64,000 bases of DNA, taken from positions 1-64,000 of the forward strand of contig NZ_JARXYZ010000027.1 in NCBI RefSeq assembly GCF_029894125.1. The letters are read 5' to 3'. Numbering within the stretch: the first letter of the stretch is position 1; every line of letters begins with the position of its first letter. The translations under genes and the position numbers were made by a program. The notes under the pieces were generated by a model. The model was not told where the DNA came from. It searched no databases and saw only the letters and a program-made list of their open reading frames with translations. Positions 25,829-35,736 of this stretch are shown in pieces. This stretch comes from Kitasatospora sp. MAA19 (lineage in GTDB: Bacteria; Actinomycetota; Actinomycetes; Streptomycetales; Streptomycetaceae).

Positions 25829-26446
25829 ATGACGCCCGCCCGTGGAGACCATGACGCCCGCCGCCTGGAAGTGTCCGAGGGCGTGTGGCGGGTGCTGTCC
25901 AGCCGCGGCTTCGAGGGGCTGACCCTGCGCGCGGTGGCCGCCGAACTGGGGGCCTCCACCGGTTTGCTGACGCACTACTTCCCCAGCAAGCGGGCCCTGC
26001 TGAGCCACGCGCTGGAGGAGCTCGACCGGCGCTCCGGCTCCCGGCCCCGGCGCGCCGCCCCCGCCGACGGCACCCCGGTGCCACCCGCCGGGCTGGCCCG
26101 GCTGCGGGCCGCGCTGCTCGACATCCTGCCGCTGGACGGGGCGGCGGCGGCCGACAACCGGATCTGGGTCGGCTCCTGGGACGTCGCCCTCGCCGATCCC
26201 GAGCTCGCGGCCGCGCACGCGGGCCGCTACGCCCGCTCGCGCGAGGACCTCACGGCGCACGTCGCGGACGCCCAGCGGCTCGGGGAGCTCCCGGCCGGCG
26301 CTGACGCCGCCGCGCTCGCGGCCGGCGCGCAGGCCTTCGTGCTCGGCCTGGTGGTGCAGGCGCTGTTCGCCCCGGCGGAGTTCCCGTCCGAGCGCCAGGC
26401 CGCTCTGCTGGACGGCTATCTGGCCGGGCTCGCGGCCGCCGACTGA
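25829..26446 (+). CDS. TetR family transcriptional regulator (divergent from GNAT)
   Basis: A 205-residue TetR protein with the HTH LRAVAAELGASTGLLTHYFPSKRALL near residues 32-57 and a C-terminal domain close to the BetI/TetR_C_6 style. The ATG at 25829 (MTPARGDHDARRLEVSEG) is 7 nt after TACGAT, so it is probably leaderless; in-frame ATGs 3 and 7 codons upstream overlap the promoter. A near-perfect 20-bp palindrome lies just before the -10 box, implying autorepression and control of the divergent acetyltransferase gene. Confidence 0.9.
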   Translation: MTPARGDHDARRLEVSEGVWRVLSSRGFEGLTLRAVAAELGASTGLLTHYFPSKRALLSHALEELDRRSGSRPRRAAPADGTPVPPAGLARLRAALLDILPLDGAAAADNRIWVGSWDVALADPELAAAHAGRYARSREDLTAHVADAQRLGELPAGADAAALAAGAQAFVLGLVVQALFAPAEFPSERQAALLDGYLAGLAAAD

Positions 26447-26502
26447 GCCGCCGGCCGGGTTGCCGGGTTGCTGGGTTGCCGACTGAGCCGCCGGCCGGGT
26501 TG
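26438..26502. repeat. 25-bp direct repeat at the 3' end of tetR
   Basis: The 25 bases spanning the tetR stop codon (26438-26462) recur exactly at 26478-26502, 40 bp downstream, with further GGGTTG-rich spacer between. It looks like a local tandem duplication that copied the last codons and stop of the gene. Confidence 0.8.
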
Positions 26503-26746
26503 TCGGGTGGGCCGCGGGTCGGGTCATCGGCCCGTGCCGCCGTTCGGGTCGTCGGCGGGCCGTCTGGGGGCAATTGTCCCGGGGGCGTGATTCGCCCGGG
26601 ATTTCGGCTGCGTCCATGACACGCATCGTCACGGGTTATGCGCGGTGGGTACGCGGAATCAGGCGGCCGGTGTACGGGATTTCCGGGCGGTCCGCGGCGG
26701 CCGGGCAATGCGACCGCAGGCCTGGCGGCCTGCGGGAATGGCAGGG

Positions 26747-26822
26747 TGGTGCCCCCAGCAGGATTCGAACCTGCGACCTACCGCTTAGAAGGCGGGTGCT
26801 CTATCCGCTGAGCTATGGGGGC
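26747..26822 (-). tRNA. tRNA-Arg (anticodon UCU)
   Basis: On the minus strand GCCCCCA pairs with TGGGGGC to form the acceptor stem. The D arm (AGCTCAGCGGATAGAGC), the loop CTTCTAA with anticodon TCT and the T arm (GCAGGTTCGAATCCTGC) are all present. The 3' ACCA end is encoded. UCU reads AGA/AGG, rare codons in high-GC genomes. Confidence 0.95.
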
Positions 26823-27456
26823 GGGACGGGCTGCGCCCGGGTGGGCGTGACCGTGGCCGGGTTCGGGCGACGAGCGCCGAGGGCGCGCGTGTCCGGCCCC
26901 GTACCTGAGGGTGGGGGTGGGGGTTGGTGGGCCCTCGCCCTGTCGGGGACAGGATAAGGGTGCCCAGTTCCTCGGCCGGGTTCGACGACACCGCCGTTGG
27001 TGTGTCGGTTCGGTGGAGCGGTCCGATAATCGCAGGTGAACGCCGTGAGTGCAGCGGTCTGGCAGTGTTCCGCGCCGGACGTTGTGCAGTCGTTACGGGG
27101 CTGCCGCCCCACCCGTTATGGATTCGGCACGGAGAATGTGCCGCCATCGGTGCGGGAGGGGGGCCGTATTCGGGTTCCTTCGGTCGGGTGACGTGCGCGG
27201 ACGGTCGACTCCGGGCGTTCCGGGGCGTGCCGGTGGGGGTCGGCGAGCAGCCCGTTTGTTGTCATGGCCGCGATGAGATGGGCGTGAAGGGCGGCTGAAA
27301 GGCCGAAATTCACCCCTGCGAGTGACCCCTGTTTTCCACAGCGTCGAGTTATCCACAGGATTTCGGAACTCCCTGGCGGGGATTTCCCGTGAAGCGCACT
27401 CTCAACGCGCACCGGTCGATTCCGTACGGTGCATCGGCGAGAACGGAGAGTGCGCT
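26823..27456. other. Non-coding interval with two DnaA-box-like sites upstream of ssb
   Basis: About 630 bases between tRNA-Arg and the ssb gene hold no gene I can support. Near the right end two 9-mers in the same orientation resemble DnaA boxes: TTTTCCACA at 27332-27340 and TTATCCACA at 27349-27357, 17 nt start to start. TACGGT at 27425 is a candidate -10 for ssb with a leader of about 20 nt. Confidence 0.5.
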
Positions 27457-28017
27457 GTGAGCGAGACGCATGTGACGGTCGTCGGCAATGTCGCGACGGA
27501 GGTGAGCTACGGCGAAACGGGGGGCGGGGTGCCGATGGCCAACTTCCGGCTCGGCTGCACCGAGCGCCGGTACGACCGGCAGCGCGAGTGCTGGGTGGAC
27601 GGCGAGACGCAGTGGCTGACGGTGACGGCCTGGCGGGCGCTGGCGGTGAACCTGATCGGCTCGCTCGCCAAGGGTGATCCGGTGCTGGTGAGCGGTCGGC
27701 TGCGGGTGCGGGAGTGGGTCGACGGAGAGGTGAAGCGCACCAAGGTCGAGATCGACGCCCGATCGGTCGGACACGACCTCACTCGCGGTACCTCGGCGTT
27801 CCGTTGGGCGGCGGGGGTGCGCGGGCAGCCGCCGGGCACGGCGGGGCCGGCCGGGGCGCAGGCCGGAGGAGAGCTGGTGCCGGGGTGGATCGCGGACGCG
27901 CTGGAGGCGCGGAAGGCCTCGGCGGTGGCCTCGGCGCAGGCGGCCGCGGCCGCGGGGGAGCGGAGCCGGGTGGCCGAGGGGGAGCCGGGAGGTGACGAGC
28001 AGGCTGCGCTGATCTGA
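27457..28017 (+). CDS. ssbB: Single-stranded DNA-binding protein, SsbB-like paralogue
   Basis: A 186-residue protein with one N-terminal OB fold: THVTVVGNVATEVSYGETGGGVPMANFRL at residues 3-31 and ETQWLTVTAWRALAVNLIGSLAKGDPVLVSGRL near 49-81. The C-terminus ends DEQAALI and lacks the acidic DDDIPF-type tip that recruits partner proteins in the main SSB. This matches the second streptomycete SSB, linked to chromosome segregation during sporulation. The GTG at 27457 follows CGGAGAG with 6-nt spacing. No rpsF or rplI neighbours are present, supporting the paralogue call. Upstream DnaA-box-like sites may affect expression. Confidence 0.88.
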   Translation: MSETHVTVVGNVATEVSYGETGGGVPMANFRLGCTERRYDRQRECWVDGETQWLTVTAWRALAVNLIGSLAKGDPVLVSGRLRVREWVDGEVKRTKVEIDARSVGHDLTRGTSAFRWAAGVRGQPPGTAGPAGAQAGGELVPGWIADALEARKASAVASAQAAAAAGERSRVAEGEPGGDEQAALI

Positions 28018-28326
28018 CTGGTCGATGACCTTAACTGTCGACAAATATGTTGATCGAGACCGTTGTTGCGCCCGCACGCGCAATCTCGCCCGGATAACGA
28101 AAAGTGGCGAGGAGATTCTGGCTGATCGTCAGCTTGTGTGGGAACTGAGGGGGTTGATAACGATCCAGATACGGAATCGTCCTGATTTCGCATGGGGGTT
28201 TCGGGACCTGCGGGGCTCAATAGGATTCGTCTGGTTCATACCCCGCAGCGGCGCCACAGGGGGCGCCCGCGGCACGGCAAGTCGGCGGGCTGCCCATCGG
28301 CGCGGCCCGGCCCGGAGGGATCCCAG
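28018..28326. other. AT-richer regulatory interval upstream of the thioester surface protein
   Basis: About 310 bases without a gene. The stretch 28020-28215 is visibly less GC-rich than its surroundings. It holds an imperfect dyad TCGACAAATATGTTGA (28038-28053) and the octamer GATAACGA twice in the same orientation (28093 and 28156). These are candidate sites for a developmental regulator or special sigma factor, but none matches a motif I can name. Confidence 0.4.
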
Positions 28327-29844
28327 ATGTTCCAGAGGCAGGTGCGGAATCTCCCCCGCATAACCACTGTCATGCTCACGACCAGCCTGGCGCTGGGCGG
28401 GGGCCTGTTCGCGGCCGGTGCGGCGGCTGCGGCCGGCACCCCGGGTTCGGGCGTCACCGCGGTCGTCCAGCCGACGATGATCAGCGAGAAGATCGACGTC
28501 GAGGGCGAGGGCACGGTCGACGGCGGTCTGTTCACCCTCAAGACCGCCGACGGCGAGCTGCAGACCTACTGCATCGACTTCGGCTTCCCGGTCAACATCA
28601 GCAAGAAGATCGAGTACCAGGAGTCCGACTGGAAGTCGAGCTCCCTCGGTCGCAAGGAGAAGGCGCAGGACGCCGCCAAGATCCGCTGGATCCTGGAGAA
28701 CTCCTACCCGCAGGTCAAGGACCTGACGACGCTCGGCAAGACCGTCGGCGTCGACGGCCTGACCGCCGAGGACGCCGCCGCCGGTACCCAGGCCGCGATC
28801 TGGAAGTACTCGGACGGCAAGAACGCGACCCCGCGCAACGCCAAGGCCAAGAAGCTGCGCGACTACCTGCTCAGCGACGCCAACAAGGGCATCGCCGCCG
28901 AGCCCAAGCCCTCGCTGGCCCTCAACCCGGACTCCGTCTCCGGCAAGTCCGGCGGCAAGATCGGCCCGTTCACCCTCAGCTCCAGCGCCAGCGAGGTGAA
29001 GCTCGCCGTCTCCGGCGACGCCGCCGACAAGGTCAAGCTGCTGGACAAGGACGGCAAGCCGGTCGGTGCCACCGTCGCCGGCCCGATCGCCAACACCCAG
29101 CTCTTCCTCGACGTGCCGGCCGGCACCCCGGACGGCGCGGCCGCCCTCAACGCCACCGCCGACACCGTCGTGCCCAGCGGCCGCGTCTTCCTCAGCAAGG
29201 GCTACACCGCCGAGGACCACAGCCAGACCATGATCCTGGCCGGCTCCAGCAAGCTCAGCGTCGCCGCCGCCGCCAAGGCCACCTGGAAGCAGGGCAAGGG
29301 CGCGCTGGTCGACAGCACCGCCCAGGTCGAGTGCGAGAGCAACGGCGTGCGCGTCGCCGTCACCAACGGCGGTGACGAGGCCGCCACCGTCACGGTCAAG
29401 CCGGGCAAGCAGCTGACCGTCCAGCCGGGCAAGACCGAGAGCCTGGTCGTCCCGGTCGCCGAGAAGGCCGCCTACGACATCACCGTCACCGGCCCGAACG
29501 GCTACACCAAGGAGTTCAAGGGCGTCCTCGACTGCAAGCCGGTCAGCGCCGTGACCCCGTCCTCCGGCCCGTCGACCCCGGCCGCGAGCGGCACCCCGAG
29601 CCCGGCCGCCCCGGCCGGCACCCCGTCGGCGGGCACCCCGTCGGCCGGTGCCAGCACCGCCGCCGCGGCGCACCCGACCCCGGCCGCCAGCAGCTCGGCC
29701 CCGGGCACCGGTGGCCTGGCCCAGACCGGTGCCAGCGACTCGACCCCGATCCTCGCCGGCGTCGCCGGTGCCCTGGTCCTGGCCGGTGGCGCCGCGGTCT
29801 TCGTCCTGCGCCGCCGTGGCCGCCACGGTCGCACCACCGCCTGA
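28327..29844 (+). CDS. Thioester-domain surface protein with LAxTG sorting signal
   Basis: A 505-residue cell-wall protein. A signal peptide (about residues 1-37, ending GAAAAA) precedes a Cys-Gln thioester domain: the Cys is in LQTYCIDFGFP near 82 and the Gln in GTQAAIWKYSDG near 155. Such domains form an internal thioester that can attach covalently to surface amines. Beta-sandwich repeats follow, then a Thr/Pro/Ala-rich stalk (about 410-460), LAQTG near 464, a hydrophobic helix and an RRRGRHGR tail, the pattern of class E sortase substrates. GGAGGG precedes the ATG. No sortase gene is adjacent, so a housekeeping SrtE elsewhere must act. The gene stands alone before a terminator. Confidence 0.92.
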   Translation: MFQRQVRNLPRITTVMLTTSLALGGGLFAAGAAAAAGTPGSGVTAVVQPTMISEKIDVEGEGTVDGGLFTLKTADGELQTYCIDFGFPVNISKKIEYQESDWKSSSLGRKEKAQDAAKIRWILENSYPQVKDLTTLGKTVGVDGLTAEDAAAGTQAAIWKYSDGKNATPRNAKAKKLRDYLLSDANKGIAAEPKPSLALNPDSVSGKSGGKIGPFTLSSSASEVKLAVSGDAADKVKLLDKDGKPVGATVAGPIANTQLFLDVPAGTPDGAAALNATADTVVPSGRVFLSKGYTAEDHSQTMILAGSSKLSVAAAAKATWKQGKGALVDSTAQVECESNGVRVAVTNGGDEAATVTVKPGKQLTVQPGKTESLVVPVAEKAAYDITVTGPNGYTKEFKGVLDCKPVSAVTPSSGPSTPAASGTPSPAAPAGTPSAGTPSAGASTAAAAHPTPAASSSAPGTGGLAQTGASDSTPILAGVAGALVLAGGAAVFVLRRRGRHGRTTA

Positions 29845-29898
29845 ACCGCCCCGTCGGCCCGGAGGCGCTGACCTCCTGAGGCCCTGAGGCGGCACCCG

Positions 29899-29933
29899 GC
29901 CCGGCTCCCCGCACCCGCTGCGGGGGGCCGGGC
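29899..29933 (+). terminator. Terminator after the thioester surface protein
   Basis: A 15-bp stem (GCCCGGCTCCCCGCA and its complement, one G-U pair) with a CCCGC loop. Confidence 0.85.
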
Positions 29934-30061
29934 CCGCGCCTTTCGGCGGCGAGCTGCGGATACCCCTGTGGGGCACCCCGGGCGTTCGGGGCTCCCGGCC
30001 GGGTGCGGCACAATGGAAGGCTGCAAGCCGAATACTCCCGACGACGCCGGAGCGATCTCAC

Positions 30062-31726
<1,665 letters not shown>

Positions 31727-31741
31727 CACCCAGCCGTCACG

Positions 31742-31785
31742 GCGGCCCGGCAGACTTGCCCTCCGGGGCGGCCTGCCGGGGCCGC
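31742..31785 (+). terminator. Possible terminator after ettA
   Basis: GCGGCCCGGCAG pairs with CTGCCGGGGCCGC (one bulged base) around a 19-nt loop. A second hairpin, CCCGCCGCC/GGCGGCGGG, follows at 31790-31814. Confidence 0.5.
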
Positions 31786-31838
31786 GGGCCCGCCGCCACC
31801 GCACGGCGGCGGGCGATCGGATGTCGAGGAGAACACCT

Positions 31839-32282
31839 GTGGCCCGCCACATCTACGCCTGCCCGCTGCGCTGGTCCGACATGGACGCCTTCGGACACGT
31901 CAACAACGTGGTCTTCCTGCGCTACCTGGAGGAGGCCCGGATCGACTTCATGTTCACCCAGGCCGCCGAGGCCGGCGCCGGGGAGTTCGCGGGCGGCTCG
32001 GTGGTGGCCCGCCACGAGATCGACTACAAGCTTCCGCTGGTGCACCGGCCGGAGCCGGTCACCATCGAGACCCGGGTGACCCGCATCGGCGGCGCCTCGC
32101 TGACCGTGTCCTACGAGATCAAGGACGTCGCCGAGGACGGCACCGAGACGGTGTACGTCCGGGCGTCCACCGTGGTCGTCCCCTACGACCTGGCCGAGGG
32201 CCGGCCGCGCCGGATCTCGCCCGTGGAGCGGGAGTTCCTGTCCCGGTTCATGGACGAGGAGCCCGCCGTAGTCGCCGCCTGA
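31839..32282 (+). CDS. Acyl-CoA thioesterase, 4-hydroxybenzoyl-CoA thioesterase (hot-dog) family
   Basis: A 147-residue hot-dog protein. The sequence CPLRWSDMDAFGHVNNVVFLRYLEEARIDF near residues 7-36 contains the catalytic Asp and the HVNN motif of the 4HBT group. It likely hydrolyses an acyl-CoA or acyl-ACP thioester in the cytoplasm. GAGGAG before the GTG at 31839 decides the start; the ATG six codons upstream has no ribosome site. It precedes the hypothetical gene at 32316 by 33 nt and may share its transcript. Confidence 0.92.
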   Translation: MARHIYACPLRWSDMDAFGHVNNVVFLRYLEEARIDFMFTQAAEAGAGEFAGGSVVARHEIDYKLPLVHRPEPVTIETRVTRIGGASLTVSYEIKDVAEDGTETVYVRASTVVVPYDLAEGRPRRISPVEREFLSRFMDEEPAVVAA

Positions 32283-32315
32283 GCGCCCACCTCCGACGAT
32301 TCGAGCTGACCCGCG

Positions 32316-33008
32316 TTGACCATCACCGCCCGTCTCGCCCTCACCGACGCCGGGGAGGCCGCCGACCTCTCCGCCTTCCTGCTGCGCCTGCTGCGCTTCG
32401 ACCGGGCGGCGGCCGTCCGGTTGCAGGCGGTGGCCCCGGCCGAGGACGACGGCGTGCTGGCGGTCTTCGGGCGGCTGCCGCTGGGCGGTTCGGGCGCGCT
32501 GGCGATCCGCACCGCCCGGCTGACCGGGCTGGGCGAGCCGGTCGATCTGACGGTCTCGGCGGGCCAACTGCTGGACGGGGTGGACGGCGAGGCGGGCACC
32601 CTCGCGCTGCCCGCCCCGGTGACCGGCCCCGCCTGGGCCGGGCTGCTGCCGCCGCGCACCGGCTGGCGGCCGGTCGGGGCGCCGCCGGCGGCCGAGGTGT
32701 ACCCCGAACTGATGGCCGGTGTACGGGAGTTCCGCGCGCGCAGCGAGGCCGTCCCGGAGCACCACCGCAGCCGCGCGGTGCTGGACGCGCTGGCCGACGA
32801 GATCTGGTCCCGCCCGGTCGCCGCGCTGCCGGAGCTGCCGCTGCGGGCGGTGCACGCGGCGTACGTGATCGGCTTCCTGAAGCCCGGTGCCCCGCTCACC
32901 GTGCACCGGGTGGGCGGCTGGCTGCGGCTGAGCGCCCCGGCCGGCTCGGTGGCGGTCCGGACCGTGGCCGCGCCCGGCGCGGGCCTGGGGCTCAGCCCGC
33001 TCCGGTAG
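32316..33008 (+). CDS. Conserved actinobacterial protein of unknown function
   Basis: A 230-residue, Ala/Leu/Arg-rich protein with no recognised domain, signal peptide or membrane helix. The start is a TTG at 32316 (TITARLALTDAGEAADLSAF), with only a weak ribosome site. Codon use is typical for the window, and it follows the thioesterase gene closely, so co-expression is likely. Nothing in the sequence identifies a catalytic site. I report it as real because of the strong third-position GC bias over its whole length. Confidence 0.75.
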   Translation: MTITARLALTDAGEAADLSAFLLRLLRFDRAAAVRLQAVAPAEDDGVLAVFGRLPLGGSGALAIRTARLTGLGEPVDLTVSAGQLLDGVDGEAGTLALPAPVTGPAWAGLLPPRTGWRPVGAPPAAEVYPELMAGVREFRARSEAVPEHHRSRAVLDALADEIWSRPVAALPELPLRAVHAAYVIGFLKPGAPLTVHRVGGWLRLSAPAGSVAVRTVAAPGAGLGLSPLR

Positions 33009-33038
33009 GACCCGCCCGGGTGGCCGGACCGGCCCTGG

Positions 33039-33443
33039 TCAGCCCGGGGTGTTGATCATCGAGGCGGCGGCGTAGGTGAGGTAGTCCCAGAGCTGCTGTT
33101 CGGCCCCGGCCGGCAGGGCCAGCTCGTCCACCGCCGCCCGCATGTGCTTCAGCCAGGCGTCGTGCGCGGCGCGGTCGACCTTGAACGGCACGTGCCGCAT
33201 CCGCAGCCGGGGGTGGCCGCGCTGCTCGCCGTAGGTCCGCGGGCCGCCCCAGTACTGCATCAGGAACAGGGCCAGCCGCTCCTCGGCCGGGCCGAGGTCC
33301 TCCTCGGGGTACATCGGCCGGAGCAACTCGTCCTCGGCGACGCCCTGGTAGAACCGGTGGACCAGTCGCCGGAACGTCGGCTCCCCACCGACCTGGTCGA
33401 AGAAGGTCTCCTCGCTGAACGTGCCTCGCCGGATCTCTGTCAC
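33039..33443 (-). CDS. glbO: Group II truncated haemoglobin (globin) GlbO-like
   Basis: A 134-residue 2-on-2 globin. The family blocks are TFRRLVHRFYQGVAEDELLRPMYPEEDL near residues 17-44, LFLMQYWGGPRTYGEQRGHPRLRMRHVPFKV near 55-85 with the proximal His in MRHVPF, and WLKHMRAAVDEL. TrHb2 proteins bind O2 or NO and are linked to oxygen handling or detoxification. The GTG at 33443 (VTEIRRGTFSEETFFDQVGG) is preferred; the upstream ATG adds 12 unconserved residues. It converges on the gene at 32316. Confidence 0.92.
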   Translation of the reverse strand: MTEIRRGTFSEETFFDQVGGEPTFRRLVHRFYQGVAEDELLRPMYPEEDLGPAEERLALFLMQYWGGPRTYGEQRGHPRLRMRHVPFKVDRAAHDAWLKHMRAAVDELALPAGAEQQLWDYLTYAAASMINTPG

Positions 33444-33529
33444 CCGACCATGGTCGCAGACGCCGACGGGGCCGTACACCGGGATCAGAGGCGTACGACC
33501 CCGCAGGGCTCAGGCGACCGGGGAGGCGG

Positions 33530-34678
33530 TTACGCGTCCTCCCACTTGAACAGCTTCCAGGCGATGCCGGTCAGGACGGCCGCGAAGAGCAGCAGTCCGC
33601 CCATGGTGGGCAGGGCGTCCATGACACCGCCGCCGCGGGTCAGCACCGACTGGGAGGCCTGCACCAGGTACCGCAGCGGCATGACCTCGGAGACGGTCTT
33701 CAGCCAGCCCGGTGCGCCGTCCATCGGGAAGAACGCGCCGGACAGGAAGGACATCGGCAGCACGATGATCTGCGAGATGCCGTTGGCCGCCTCCTCGGTC
33801 TTGGCGACCGAACCGGCCAGCAGGCCGATCGACATGAAGGCGAGCGTCGCGCAGGCCACCAGCGGGATGACCAGCCACCAGTTGCCGGTGAGCTTGAGTC
33901 CGAAGAAGTTCGTGGCGACCACCAGGAAGACGGTGGTCTGGAGCAGGGCGGTCAGCAGCGAGACCAGGATCCTGGAGCTGACGACCGTGCCCGCGCTCAC
34001 CGGGGCCAGCCGCAGCCGGCGCAGCACCTTGGACTTGCGCCACCCGACCAGGGTCAGTGCGGCGCCGAACACCGCGCCGGTGGCGACGGCCCAGCCGAGC
34101 AGGCCGGGGGTGAGGAACTGGATCGACTTGAGCGACTTGTCCTCGACCTGCTGGGCGTCCAGCACGTAGGCCGGCGGTTGGCCGGTGGCCTTCTGGTTGG
34201 CGCTCTGGACCACCGAGCCGAGGACGCCCTGGACGGCGCCGGCGCGGACCGTGTCGGCGGCGCTGAACCGCAGCTCGACCTCGCCGTCCGGGCCCTGCTT
34301 GATCATCGCGTCGTAGTCGCCCTTGCGGACCTTCTCCAGCGTGGCGGCCTCGTCGTCGGTGCGGGTGATGGTGAGGACCTGGTCCAGCCCGGCCCGGTCG
34401 CCGCCCTGCATCGAGTCGAACAGCTTCACCGCGCCGACCTGCGCCACCTTGGCGTGCGGGCTGCTGGACCCCTTGCCCAGGCTGCCGAAGAACACCAGGA
34501 ACACCAGCGGGAAGAGCAGGATGAAGAAGGTCGCGGTGCGGTCGCGCTTCATGCCGAGCAGCATCGCGCGGGACAGGCTCCAGAACGCGCTGACCCGCTC
34601 CCGCTCGGCGCTCGCGCCGCCGCCCGATCCGCCGCGCTGGGCGGGGACCTTCGGTTCGGTGGAGGTGCTGGCGGTCAT
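33530..34678 (-). CDS. ABC-2 type exporter permease
   Basis: A 382-residue permease. A cytoplasmic N-terminus and one helix (FFILLFPLVFLVFFGSL near residues 50-66) are followed by a large extracytoplasmic loop of about 120 residues. A C-terminal block of five helices begins FLTPGLLGWAVATGAVFGA near 200 and includes LPMSFLSGAFFPMD near 310. This is the ABC2_membrane_3 layout. Its start overlaps the ATPase stop as ATGA, so the two are translationally coupled. The cargo, drug, lipid or peptide, is not indicated. Confidence 0.92.
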   Translation of the reverse strand: MTASTSTEPKVPAQRGGSGGGASAERERVSAFWSLSRAMLLGMKRDRTATFFILLFPLVFLVFFGSLGKGSSSPHAKVAQVGAVKLFDSMQGGDRAGLDQVLTITRTDDEAATLEKVRKGDYDAMIKQGPDGEVELRFSAADTVRAGAVQGVLGSVVQSANQKATGQPPAYVLDAQQVEDKSLKSIQFLTPGLLGWAVATGAVFGAALTLVGWRKSKVLRRLRLAPVSAGTVVSSRILVSLLTALLQTTVFLVVATNFFGLKLTGNWWLVIPLVACATLAFMSIGLLAGSVAKTEEAANGISQIIVLPMSFLSGAFFPMDGAPGWLKTVSEVMPLRYLVQASQSVLTRGGGVMDALPTMGGLLLFAAVLTGIAWKLFKWEDA

Positions 34679-35592
34679 GCGCGGTACTCCCGTCCGGTCA
34701 GCTGGAGGAAGACGTCCTCCAGGGTGGCGCCGCGCACTTCGAGGCCGCGCAGCGCGTTCTGCTCGGCCAGGACGCTCAGGACCGGGGCCGGGAGGCGGGT
34801 GGAGACGGAGAGCGAGACGCTGTCGTCCTCCAGGGTGGCGATGTCGGCGCCGGCCGCGGTGAGCAGGTCGCGGGCGCGCTCGACGGTCAGCTGGCCGGAC
34901 GCGACGCTGATCCGGACGGTGTCGTCGATCTCGCGGATCAACGTCGCCGGGGCACCGGTGTGCAGGATCTTTCCGTGGTCCATGATCGAGACCCGGTCGC
35001 AGAGCACCTCGGCCTCGTCCAGGTAGTGGGTGGTCAGGACGACCGTGCGGCCCTCGTTGTTGATGTCCCGCAGGAGGTCCCAGAGGTTGCGCCTGGCCTG
35101 CGGGTCGAGGCCGGTGGTGGGCTCGTCCAGGAAGACGATCTCCGGGTCGTGGGCCAGCGCGCAGGCGATCGACAGGCGCTGCGCCTGGCCGCCCGACATC
35201 TGGTCGGTCATCACCTCGGCCTTGTCGGTCAGGCCGACCCGCTCCAGCATCGCGTCGGCGCGCTTGGGGCCGACCCCGTAGAAGGACGCGAACGTGCGGA
35301 TGGTCTCCCGGGCCGTCAGTTTCCGGAAGAAGGCGGAGGCCTGGAACTGCACGCCGATGCGCGGCAGCAGTTTCGGATTGCGCGGCCAGGGAGCCATCCC
35401 CAGCAGCTCGACCCGGCCTTCGTCCGGCTTGCGGACGCCTTCCAGGATCTCCATCGTGGTGGTCTTCCCGGCGCCGTTGGGGCCCAGGATCCCGTAAAAC
35501 TCGCCGGCTTCGACGGTGAGTGACACCCCGTCGACAGCCTGCACATCCCCGTACCGCTGACGGATGCCGTCGGCGGATATAGCTGCAGTCAT
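34675..35592 (-). CDS. ABC transporter ATP-binding protein (DrrA-like)
   Basis: A 305-residue ATPase powering the overlapping ABC-2 permease. Walker A is GILGPNGAGKTTTMEIL near residue 34, the signature MSGGQAQRLSIACAL near 136, Walker B IVFLDEPTTGLDPQA near 156 and the switch His in VVLTTHYLDEAE near 187. About 90 C-terminal residues form the extra domain usual in DrrA-type exporters. The ATG at 35592 has no clear ribosome site; TAGGCT lies 8 nt upstream, so a nearly leaderless start is possible. Confidence 0.93.
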   Translation of the reverse strand: MTAAISADGIRQRYGDVQAVDGVSLTVEAGEFYGILGPNGAGKTTTMEILEGVRKPDEGRVELLGMAPWPRNPKLLPRIGVQFQASAFFRKLTARETIRTFASFYGVGPKRADAMLERVGLTDKAEVMTDQMSGGQAQRLSIACALAHDPEIVFLDEPTTGLDPQARRNLWDLLRDINNEGRTVVLTTHYLDEAEVLCDRVSIMDHGKILHTGAPATLIREIDDTVRISVASGQLTVERARDLLTAAGADIATLEDDSVSLSVSTRLPAPVLSVLAEQNALRGLEVRGATLEDVFLQLTGREYRA

Positions 35593-35679
35593 GTGCCCTG
35601 AGCCTAGGGCTTCCGGAGTCCCTTGTGCACATCGGAGATGGCGAATTTGCGGATACTTTGAGGATTCGGGAACAAAATG

Positions 35680-35710
35680 GGCCGGGCGGAAAGTTGAATT
35701 CCGCCCGGCC
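35680..35710 (-). terminator. Terminator at the end of the PknG-type operon
   Basis: A perfect 12-bp stem (GGCCGGGCGGAA and complement) with an AGTTGAA loop lies 26 nt after the FHA gene stop and before the ABC exporter genes, separating the two transcripts. Confidence 0.85.
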
Positions 35711-35736
35711 CGGCCGGAGTTCGTGCTGACGATCCT

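Noticed and set aside
26785..27298. Small open frames between tRNA-Arg and ssb
   Set aside because: No ribosome sites, no codon bias and no family similarity on either strand.
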